Origin: Bryobacterales bacterium
GTDB lineage: Bacteria; Acidobacteriota; Terriglobia; Bryobacterales; Bryobacteraceae
Assembly: GCA_003142355.1 (NCBI GenBank)
Contig: PLMF01000141.1
Span: forward strand, 1 to 6,200
Length of the DNA stretch: 6,200 nucleotides
Direction of reading: 5' to 3'
In this document: piece after piece, positions 1 to 5,447 of the stretch
Layout of the letters: the number at the start of each line of letters is the position of its first letter
Numbering within the stretch: the stretch's first letter is position 1
Made by a program: the position numbers and the translations under genes
The notes under the pieces: model-generated
Database searches by the model: none
The model's input: the letters and a program-made list of their open reading frames with translations, nothing else
Told to the model about the DNA's origin: nothing

Positions 1-39
1 ATCCTCGTCACTCGACCCGATCGAGGGCGTCCGCCCCAC

Positions 40-237
40 TCAGCGGCCAGTCTTACGCCGGCTCTTCCGCCAGGATTGGAAGTCGTCGAGGATGTCTTTC
101 TCGGCGAATCCCCGCTTCTTGATCTGGCGGCCCACTTCAGCGCGCAGTACGGAGAACAGCTCCCGCTTCAACTCGATGGGCAGCGTGGTTTCCGGCCGGG
201 GGAAGAACATTCCATCCCGAACTGTGCCGATCTTCAC
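40..237 (-). CDS. Small basic hypothetical protein, 65 aa, possible antitoxin-like
   Basis: I do not recognise this protein. It opens with a short beta-like stretch (MKIGTVRDG), then a proline-containing turn (residues 14-20). After that comes a long, largely helical and charged segment ending in a very basic tail (WRKSRRKTGR). Size, charge and the closing D-F-x-x-W-R-x-S-R-R pattern recall small antitoxins that precede PIN-type toxins, but this is shape only. The start is GTG at 237-235, with AGGG seven bases upstream. An in-frame stop about 24 bases upstream of the GTG (TGA, then TAC AAT GAC) limits extension. An alternative ATG at 210-208 would give 56 residues. It is transcribed divergently from zwf. 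Any partner downstream would begin in the last few bases of the window (a GTG at 11-9 is open to the edge) and cannot be judged. Coding status is supported by the usable start region and by a sequence that does not read like a GC-rich shadow frame. Confidence 0.55.
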   Translation of the reverse strand: MKIGTVRDGMFFPRPETTLPIELKRELFSVLRAEVGRQIKKRGFAEKDILDDFQSWRKSRRKTGR

Positions 238-255
238 GTGGTCACCCTGGTGGTC

Positions 256-264
256 ATTGTATCA
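256..264 (-). promoter_or_regulatory. Candidate extended -10 promoter for the small - strand gene
   Basis: Read on the - strand, this site is TGATACAAT. It fits the extended -10 pattern TGnTATAAT with one mismatch in the hexamer. Transcription would start near 249, giving a very short leader that still contains the AGGG ribosome site before the GTG at 237. No good -35 hexamer lies 17 bases upstream; that stretch is GC-rich. Extended -10 promoters can work without one. It is called by motif only. Confidence 0.3.
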
Positions 265-270
265 GGGCGC

Positions 271-299
271 CACGTGCCGGGGCGCGCGCCCCGCGCGTG
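271..299. repeat. Imperfect inverted repeat with a perfect 16-bp GC palindrome in the divergent intergenic region
   Basis: Positions 278-293 (CGGGGCGCGCGCCCCG) are a perfect palindrome. Flanking it, CACG at 271-274 pairs with CGTG at 296-299 across a small internal loop, giving an overall dyad of 29 bp. It sits between the small - strand gene and zwf, upstream of both, where an operator would be expected. It could bind a dimeric regulator or form a hairpin in a zwf leader transcript. GC-rich genomes produce such palindromes by chance more often than average ones, so function is unproven. The only other sequence in this 76-bp gap is the candidate -10 above; no clear zwf promoter could be picked out. 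Confidence 0.45.
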
Positions 300-313
300 C
301 TATTTTGGACTCG

Positions 314-1834
314 ATGGGCATCGAAAATCCGTTTCAGGATCCGCTGCGGTTTGAACGGGAGGCGCCGGAATGCGCCATCGTGATTTTCGGCGCCAACGGG
401 GACCTCACCCGGCGCAAGCTTATGCCCGCTCTCTACCGGCTGGCGTACGACCGGAGACTTTCGGCGGGGTTCGCGGTGATCGGCATCTCGCGCACTCCGC
501 TGAGCGACGACCAGTTCCGCGACAAGATGCTGGAGTCGGTCCAGCAGTTTTCCGAAGACACGGCCGTCGATGCGGAGGTGTGGGCGGCGTTCGCGCGCGG
601 GTTGTATTACGTGGCGGGGGACATCGGCGACGCGGCCCTGTACCAACGGCTGGGGCAGAAGTTGATGGCGGTCGAAAGCGAGCGGCACACCGGCGGGAAC
701 GCGCTGTTCTACCTTTCCACGCAGCCTAGCCAGTACGCGCAGGCCGCCCTGGGACTGGGCGCCGCGGGCCTGGGCAAGGGGAGCGGGTGGCGCAGGCTGG
801 TGGTGGAGAAACCGTTCGGGCACGACCTGGCCAGCGCACGGGAATTGAGCGGCCATCTGCACGAGGTTTTCAGCGAATCGGACGTCTACCGCATCGACCA
901 CTACCTGGGCAAAGAGACCGTGCAGAATATTCTGGCGTTCCGGTTCGGCAACGGGATCTTCGAACCGCTGTGGAACCGGCGGTACGTGAACCACGTACAG
1001 ATCACGGGGGCGGAATCCATCGGGGTGGAAGGGCGCGGCGCGTATTACCAGGAAGCGGGCGCGCTCGCGGACATGATCCAGAACCACCTGTTGCAGGTGA
1101 TGGCCACGATTGCGATGGAGCCGGTCGCCAGTTTCAGAGCCGCCTCGGTGCGGGATGAGAAGTCGAAGTTGCTGCGCTCGATGCGCGCCATGACGCCGGA
1201 CGAGGTCCGCCGGAATTCCGTGGCGGGGCAATACGGGCCGGCGCGCATCGGCGGGCAGGCGATCGCGGGGTTCCGGCAGGAGCCGGGGGTGGACGCGCAA
1301 TCGCCGACGGATACGTATGCGGCCGTCACATTCTTCGTGGAGAACTGGCGGTGGGCGGGCGTGCCGTTCTACGTGCGGACCGGCAAACGGCTGCCCAAGC
1401 GCGTCACCGAGATTGCCATCCAATTCAACGCGGCGCCGCTGGCTATCTTCGATAAGGACGGAGCGGAGCGCGCGCCGAACCTGCTGATTGTGCGCATCCA
1501 GCCGGAGGAGGGCATTTCGCTGAAGTTCCTGTCGAAGCGGCCGGGGGCGGGGATGACGCTGCGGCCGGTGTCGATGGATTTCAATTACGGGTCGAGTTTC
1601 GGAGAGCGCTCGCCCTCGGCATACGAGACGCTGCTGCTGGACGCCATCGTCGGCGACGCCACCCTGTACACGCGCCAGGACATGGTGGAGGCGAGCTGGA
1701 GCGTGGTCGAGCCGATTCAAAACGTGTGGCGCGAAACCAAATTCGATTTCCCGAATTACGCGGCGGGAACGTGGGGACCGGCGGCCGCCGATGAGATGCT
1801 GGCGCAGCGCGGGCACGCGTGGAGGAAACCGTAA
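314..1834 (+). CDS. zwf: Glucose-6-phosphate 1-dehydrogenase
   Basis: This cytosolic enzyme oxidises glucose 6-phosphate to 6-phosphogluconolactone and reduces NADP+, the entry step of the oxidative pentose phosphate pathway. The 506-residue product matches the usual family length of about 480-510. The N-terminal Rossmann nucleotide motif is seen as G-A-N-G-D-L-T at residues 26-32, followed by RRKL. E-K-P-F-G lies at 165-169. The catalytic signature R-I-D-H-Y-L-G-K-E lies at 193-201, with the active-site base expected to be a downstream His and the substrate-binding His at 196. The C-terminal domain carries the typical VRTGKRLPKR segment near 355-365. The start is ATG at 314 because family similarity begins just after it. 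The frame stays open back to 92, but that would overlap the small divergent gene. The ribosome site is weak (GGA at 307-309). The TAA at 1832-1834 overlaps the opcA ATG, so the two are translationally coupled. Confidence 0.97.
   Translation: MGIENPFQDPLRFEREAPECAIVIFGANGDLTRRKLMPALYRLAYDRRLSAGFAVIGISRTPLSDDQFRDKMLESVQQFSEDTAVDAEVWAAFARGLYYVAGDIGDAALYQRLGQKLMAVESERHTGGNALFYLSTQPSQYAQAALGLGAAGLGKGSGWRRLVVEKPFGHDLASARELSGHLHEVFSESDVYRIDHYLGKETVQNILAFRFGNGIFEPLWNRRYVNHVQITGAESIGVEGRGAYYQEAGALADMIQNHLLQVMATIAMEPVASFRAASVRDEKSKLLRSMRAMTPDEVRRNSVAGQYGPARIGGQAIAGFRQEPGVDAQSPTDTYAAVTFFVENWRWAGVPFYVRTGKRLPKRVTEIAIQFNAAPLAIFDKDGAERAPNLLIVRIQPEEGISLKFLSKRPGAGMTLRPVSMDFNYGSSFGERSPSAYETLLLDAIVGDATLYTRQDMVEASWSVVEPIQNVWRETKFDFPNYAAGTWGPAAADEMLAQRGHAWRKP
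1821..1825 (+). promoter_or_regulatory. Ribosome binding site of opcA inside the zwf 3' end
   Basis: GGAGG lies eight bases before the ATG at 1834-1836 and inside the last codons of zwf. This strong site favours the ATG at 1834 over the in-frame GTG at 1819, which would lie upstream of it and add only five residues. Confidence 0.75.
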
Positions 1835-2817
1835 TGGCGGCTCCCGAACACATTCTGCGCGAACTGGCCGACCTGTGGATCACGCTGGGCAAGCAGGGGC
1901 AAGCCGAAGGCGGCGCAGGCGTACTGCGCGCTTGCACCTTGACCCTGGTGGTGCTGGCGGAAGCGAGCGACGACTCGACGGCGCTGGGGGAGACGATTGC
2001 GGCCCTCATGCCCGAGCATCCGGCTCGCACGATTGTGGTGAGGCTGAGCGGCGCGGGTGAACCCGCGCTGGCCGAACGCGTGTACGCCCAGTGCTGGATG
2101 CCGTTCGGCGAGCGGCGGCAGATCTGCTGCGAACAGATCGAGATCACGGTTTCGGATGCGGCGCTGGCCGACTTGCCATCGGTGGTGCTGCCGCTAAAGG
2201 CGCCGGACCTCCCGGTGATTGTGTGGTCCAGGAGCGCGCGCCTGTTTGAGATGCCGCCGTTTGGCGCCATCGCGGGGATGGCAACCAAGGTGGTGGTGGA
2301 TAGCGCGGAGTTCGCGGACCCGAAGCGGGCGCTGCGGCTGCTCGCGGAGACGGCGCGGAGCGGAGTTCCGCTGGGCGATCTGGCGTGGACCCGGCTGACA
2401 CGCTGGCGGGAGATGCTGGCGCGGCTGTTCGAGAATCGCGACTACCTGGCGAAGCTGGCGCGGATCTCGAGCGTGCGAGTCGCTTATGACGGGGCGTTCG
2501 CCACTTCGGCGTGGTACATGGGCGCCTGGATTGTGGATGCACTGGGGGATGCGGGCGTCGGCGCGAAGCTCGTGGTGGGGGCAGGTTCGGGAGCCGCCCC
2601 GCTCAGCGTGGAACTGGCGGGCGACGGGTTTCGCGTGGCGTTGGAGCGGCGGAAAGACAGGCTCGTGGTCGCGGTCGATGACGCGAAGAGTTGCACCAAC
2701 CTGCCGCAGCCGAGCGATTCTCTAATGATGCGCGAGGAACTCGGAATTGTGCGGCGGGACGCGGTGTTCGAGCGGGCGCTGGCATCCGCGGCCCGTCTCG
2801 CGTATGCTACGGACTAA
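1834..2817 (+). CDS. opcA: Glucose-6-phosphate dehydrogenase assembly protein OpcA
   Basis: OpcA proteins (known from cyanobacteria and actinobacteria) bind G6PD and promote its oligomerisation and redox or allosteric activation; they are not themselves known to be catalysts. The 327-residue product shows the family pattern. There is a core strand with HPARTIVV at residues 62-69. A block APDLPVIVW at 123-131 corresponds to the family's L-P-D-L-P-x-x-L-W region. GDLAWTRLTRWREMLA at 181-196 matches the conserved D-L-x-W-x-R-L-x-x-W segment. A C-terminal alpha/beta region follows. Two adjacent Cys at 98-99 and single Cys at 34, 87 and 287 are visible; whether any is redox-active as proposed for cyanobacterial OpcA is not known. 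The ATG overlaps the zwf stop by one base, and its own TAA overlaps the pgl ATG by one base. Its place directly behind zwf supports the assignment. Confidence 0.9.
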   Translation: MAAPEHILRELADLWITLGKQGQAEGGAGVLRACTLTLVVLAEASDDSTALGETIAALMPEHPARTIVVRLSGAGEPALAERVYAQCWMPFGERRQICCEQIEITVSDAALADLPSVVLPLKAPDLPVIVWSRSARLFEMPPFGAIAGMATKVVVDSAEFADPKRALRLLAETARSGVPLGDLAWTRLTRWREMLARLFENRDYLAKLARISSVRVAYDGAFATSAWYMGAWIVDALGDAGVGAKLVVGAGSGAAPLSVELAGDGFRVALERRKDRLVVAVDDAKSCTNLPQPSDSLMMREELGIVRRDAVFERALASAARLAYATD

Positions 2818-3542
2818 TGAGTGTCCGCTGGCATGCTTTGCCCGATGCGACCGCGGCCGCCGAAGCCTGCGCGCATCACCTGACCAATCTGCTGGAGGAA
2901 GTGCTTTCCGGCCAGGAGTTCGTCACCTTCGCGGTTTCGGGCGGGTCGACGCCCAAGGTGCTTTTCGAGAAGCTGGCAGCCTCGAAGATCCGGTGGGAAC
3001 ACGTCCACCTGTTTTGGGTGGATGAGCGCATGGTGCCGCCCACCGACCCGGCCAGCAACTACAAGCTGGCCGACGATTACCTGATCCAGCCGGCGCATAT
3101 ACCGCAGCGGCACGTGCACCGCATCTGCGGCGAAATGGCGCCCAAGGCGGCGGCCGCGCGATACGTCGAGGAGATCCGGGATTTCTTCGGGCTGGAAGAG
3201 GGCGAGATGCCGCGTTTCGACGTGGTGCATCGCGGCATGGGGCCGGATGCGCACAGCGCCAGCCTGTTTCCGGGCGAGCCATTGATCGACGACCGCGAGG
3301 GGATTGCGGCGGCGGTGTTCGTACCCAAGTTCAACCAGTGGCGCGTGACGCTGCTGCCGGGGGCGCTGCTGGCGGCCAAACACAACGTATTTCTGGTGAC
3401 GGGTCCGGACAAGGCCGAAGCCGTGCGGGCGGTATTCAAGGAAGAATACGATCCCAAGCAGTATCCGGCGCAGATCGCATCGCACCACGGCCGCGGGGTG
3501 ACGTGGTTCCTGGATGAGAAGGCGGCGGAGCTGATGGACTAA
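2817..3542 (+). CDS. pgl: 6-phosphogluconolactonase
   Basis: This enzyme hydrolyses 6-phosphogluconolactone to 6-phosphogluconate, directly using the product of the zwf enzyme. The 241-residue protein has the usual DevB/SOL-type length of about 230-270 and belongs to the glucosamine-6-phosphate isomerase-like fold. Visible motifs are S-G-G-S-T-P at 41-46 (phosphate loop), W-V-D-E-R-M-V-P at 68-75 continuing to SNY at 80-82, and G-M-G-P-D-A-H-S-A-S-L-F-P-G at 140-153, whose His146 is the expected catalytic residue. The last motif is usually GxDGHTAS, so Ala145 and Ser147 are mild variants, and the preceding VVHR replaces the more common hydrophobic LVLLG-type lead-in. The start is ATG at 2817, overlapping the opcA TAA (TAATG). 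The ribosome site is weak (ACGGA near 2809-2813), so translation probably depends on coupling to opcA. The frame extends upstream to 2691 but only inside opcA. Confidence 0.95.
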   Translation: MSVRWHALPDATAAAEACAHHLTNLLEEVLSGQEFVTFAVSGGSTPKVLFEKLAASKIRWEHVHLFWVDERMVPPTDPASNYKLADDYLIQPAHIPQRHVHRICGEMAPKAAAARYVEEIRDFFGLEEGEMPRFDVVHRGMGPDAHSASLFPGEPLIDDREGIAAAVFVPKFNQWRVTLLPGALLAAKHNVFLVTGPDKAEAVRAVFKEEYDPKQYPAQIASHHGRGVTWFLDEKAAELMD

Positions 3543-3591
3543 GCGCAAGATGACCACGCAGTTTAGGGGCGCTCGGTCACAAAGGGACTTG

Positions 3592-4227
3592 ATGCAGCAA
3601 GTCAAACTCAGGAGTTGGTCAGATTTCGAAGGAGAGATCCAGAAGGTTAGCCTCGTGCGGCAGGACCTGGAGCAAGGGAGCCATCAGCGTCTCCCCGCTC
3701 TGCTGTTTAGGGGGCTCGGCAGCAGCGAATGGGGGTGGGACAAGCTTCCTACTATTCCCGAGTTTGAAGCACTTATGGATCGTGCCACCGCCACGGGATT
3801 GCTGGATACGATACTGAGCCCATTAACCGAGGTTTACGAGTACCTCGCCTACCTCCGCCATCACGGGTTTCCATCTCCCCTTCTAGATTGGACGGCGTCT
3901 CCCTATGTAGCCGCGTTCTTCGCTTTCGACGCCCCACCTCGAAGGGCGCAAGATGTATGCGTCTTCGTCTTGTTACAGGGTCCATTTCCGGCCGCCTCCC
4001 ACAAGGCGGACCTCTTTGTTGTGGGCCCTTATATGCGGTCGCATCCGAGACATTTTCTTCAGCAATGCTGGTACTCCATGTGCATTGCGCTCGTGAACAA
4101 GGTAATGAACGACGCAGGAATAAACTCGCAGCGCCGACGTGGCGTGGACTCTCAGTCTGTCAGGCAAGAGTGCCTGCGCCACGGGGCCAAGTGGCCAAAG
4201 ATGAGGTCATTCTTGCGGGGACACTGA
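3592..4227 (+). CDS. FRG-domain protein, C-terminally degraded or frameshifted
   Basis: This is a 211-residue product of the FRG-domain family, whose biochemical role is not settled. Such genes are common in accessory and defence-like regions. Visible marks are LLFRGLGSSEWG at 37-48 with the naming F-R-G at 39-41, then YLRHHGFPSPLLDWTASP at 87-104, then VAAFFAF at 106-112, and GPYMRSHPRHFLQQ about 145-158. Family-like sequence runs to WYSMCIA (160-166, ending near 4089). The remaining 45 residues, rich in Arg, Gln and Ser, do not resemble the expected C-terminal half, so a frameshift, deletion or recombination end is likely. I chose ATG 3592 because AAAGGGA lies just upstream (3581-3587) and family members usually start close to the S-W-x-D-F segment. 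The alternative ATG at 3550 adds 14 residues but lacks a ribosome site. Local GC (31 of 60 at 3601-3660) is well below that of zwf (46 of 60 at 1201-1260), suggesting acquisition. It lies 49 bases after pgl with no terminator seen between them. Confidence 0.65.
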   Translation: MQQVKLRSWSDFEGEIQKVSLVRQDLEQGSHQRLPALLFRGLGSSEWGWDKLPTIPEFEALMDRATATGLLDTILSPLTEVYEYLAYLRHHGFPSPLLDWTASPYVAAFFAFDAPPRRAQDVCVFVLLQGPFPAASHKADLFVVGPYMRSHPRHFLQQCWYSMCIALVNKVMNDAGINSQRRRGVDSQSVRQECLRHGAKWPKMRSFLRGH

Positions 4228-4230
4228 GAA

Positions 4231-4255
4231 GCACCGGTGGCAAGACCACCGGCGC
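4231..4255. terminator. GC-rich hairpin between convergent genes, probable metK terminator
   Basis: CCGGTGG at 4234-4240 pairs perfectly with CCACCGG at 4246-4252 around a five-base loop (CAAGA). After one A/C mismatch, GC at 4231-4232 pairs with GC at 4254-4255. The stem touches the last base of the metK stop codon (TAG, 4257-4255) and begins four bases after the FRG stop. On the - strand the stem is followed by TTCTC rather than a true T-run, so it is either a weak intrinsic terminator or a transcript-end stabiliser. It could serve both converging units. Confidence 0.5.
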
Positions 4256-5406
4256 TACTTCGCGGCGTGGTCTTTCAACGCTTCGGCTTTGTCGGTGAAC
4301 TCCCACGTGAAGGTGTCTTCCGTGCGGCCGAAATGGCCGAAGGCGGCGGTCTTGCGGTAGATGGGGCGGCGGAGCTTCAGGTGGTCGATGATGGCGCGCG
4401 GGGTCAGGTTGAAATTCTTGCGCACCAGGTCGGTGAACCGGTCGTCGGGAATGGCGCCGGTGCCGAAGGTGTCCACGGACACCGATACCGGTTCGGCGAC
4501 GCCGATGGCGTAGGCAAGCTGCACTTCGCAGCGCGTCGCCAGCTTCGAGGCCACAATGTTCTTGGCGATGTAGCGGGCCATGTAGCAGGCCGAGCGGTCC
4601 ACCTTGGTGGGGTCCTTGCCGGAGAAGGCGCCGCCGCCGTGGCGGCCCATGCCGCCATAGGTGTCCACAATGATTTTGCGGCCGGTGAGACCGGTATCGC
4701 CGTGCGGTCCGCCGACTACGAAACGGCCCGTGGGGTTGATGTGATACTTGGTCTGCGAATCCACCATGCCGGATGGAACCACGGGGTCGATGATGTGCTT
4801 CTTGACTTCCTGGCGGAGTTCCTCGATGGAAATGTCGGAGCTGTGCTGCGTGGAAATGACCACCGCCTCGATACGCTTGGGCTTGCCATCGACGTACTCG
4901 ACCGAGACCTGGCTTTTGCCATCGGGGCGGAGAAATTCCAGGATGCCCTCGCGGCGCGCCACGGAGAGGCGCTGCACCAGTTTGTGGGCCATCATGATGG
5001 GGAGCGGCATCAGTTCGGGGGTTTCGTCGCAGGCAAAACCGAACATCATGCCCTGGTCGCCGGCGCCGCCCGTGTCCACGCCCATCGAAATGTCGGGCGA
5101 TTGCGACTGGATCAGGTTGTGCACCCCGCAGGTGTTGGCATCGAATCCATAAGTGGCGTCGTTGTAACCGACGTAGTCGATGGTGCCGCGCGCGATGCGC
5201 TGAACGTCCACGTAGGTCTTGGTGGTGATTTCACCGGCCACAATGCAAGTGCCGGTGGTGACCAGCACTTCGCACGCCACGCGGCCGGTGGGATCGTCCG
5301 CCAGGACCGCGTCCAAAACGGCGTCTGAAATCTGGTCGGCAATTTTATCCGGATGACCTTCGGTGACGGATTCCGACGTGAAAAGGTACTTCTGAGTTTT
5401 TGCCAA
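4255..5406 (-). CDS. metK: S-adenosylmethionine synthetase (methionine adenosyltransferase)
   Basis: This cytosolic enzyme makes SAM from methionine and ATP with release of phosphate and pyrophosphate. The 383-residue product has the normal family length and is complete. Motifs seen are [11 protein letters not shown] at 11-21 (ATP and metal binding), the signature [10 protein letters not shown] at 114-123, and the glycine-rich phosphate loop G-G-G-A-F-S-G-K-D at 257-265 followed by [14 protein letters not shown]. The start codon is TTG (5406-5404). It is preceded by a perfect AGGAGG at 5417-5412 with five bases of spacing, and the protein begins with the typical KYLFTSESV run a few residues in, so no ATG is missing. 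It follows ahcY on the same strand with a 41-base gap and no visible SAM riboswitch, so it is probably co-transcribed with ahcY. It converges on the FRG gene. Confidence 0.98.
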   Translation of the reverse strand: MAKTQKYLFTSESVTEGHPDKIADQISDAVLDAVLADDPTGRVACEVLVTTGTCIVAGEITTKTYVDVQRIARGTIDYVGYNDATYGFDANTCGVHNLIQSQSPDISMGVDTGGAGDQGMMFGFACDETPELMPLPIMMAHKLVQRLSVARREGILEFLRPDGKSQVSVEYVDGKPKRIEAVVISTQHSSDISIEELRQEVKKHIIDPVVPSGMVDSQTKYHINPTGRFVVGGPHGDTGLTGRKIIVDTYGGMGRHGGGAFSGKDPTKVDRSACYMARYIAKNIVASKLATRCEVQLAYAIGVAEPVSVSVDTFGTGAIPDDRFTDLVRKNFNLTPRAIIDHLKLRRPIYRKTAAFGHFGRTEDTFTWEFTDKAEALKDHAAK

Positions 5407-5411
5407 GCTGG

Positions 5412-5417
5412 CCTCCT
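5412..5417 (-). promoter_or_regulatory. Consensus ribosome binding site deciding a TTG start for metK
   Basis: On the - strand this reads AGGAGG, followed by CCAGC and then TTG GCA AAA. It is a full match to the anti-Shine-Dalgarno complement at good spacing. It fixes the rare TTG as the metK start, since no ATG or GTG in frame lies nearby at a suitable distance. Confidence 0.8.
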
Positions 5418-5447
5418 GCGGTATAGTTCTTCAATTTAACATGTGTG

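Noticed and set aside
301..306. TATTTT as a -10 box for zwf
   Set aside because: It lies only eight bases from the ATG and has a GC-only stretch where a -35 should be, so it would give an almost leaderless message. The support is too weak to list.
92..313. Upstream extension of zwf to the first ATG at 92
   Set aside because: The added 74 residues do not resemble the G6PD N-terminus and would overlap the small divergent gene and the whole intergenic region.
254..1816. A 520-codon open frame on the - strand opposite zwf
   Set aside because: It is a long Arg-, Pro- and His-rich shadow frame of a high-GC gene. It contains no recognisable motif, and zwf is unambiguous.
1581..2288. A 235-codon - strand frame across zwf and opcA, with a similar one at 2814-3605 opposite pgl
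   Set aside because: Both are antisense to well-supported genes and show low-complexity Ser-, Arg- and Pro-rich or Arg-rich translations typical of shadows.
3888..4298. A 136-codon + strand frame overlapping the FRG gene
   Set aside because: Its first part is a shadow of the conserved FRG motifs. Only the portion after about 4089 is of interest, as a possible frameshifted continuation, and it is discussed there.
4237..5328. A 363-codon open frame on the + strand opposite metK
   Set aside because: It is antisense to a complete, strongly conserved metK. Its Gly-, Val- and His-rich composition is what GC-biased third positions of the opposite strand produce, and no family motif is seen.
5407..5447. 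A SAM riboswitch or separate promoter ahead of metK
   Set aside because: Forty-one bases are too few for a known SAM aptamer. No pair of -35 and -10 hexamers at proper spacing is visible; TTGAAG and TATACC are only four bases apart.
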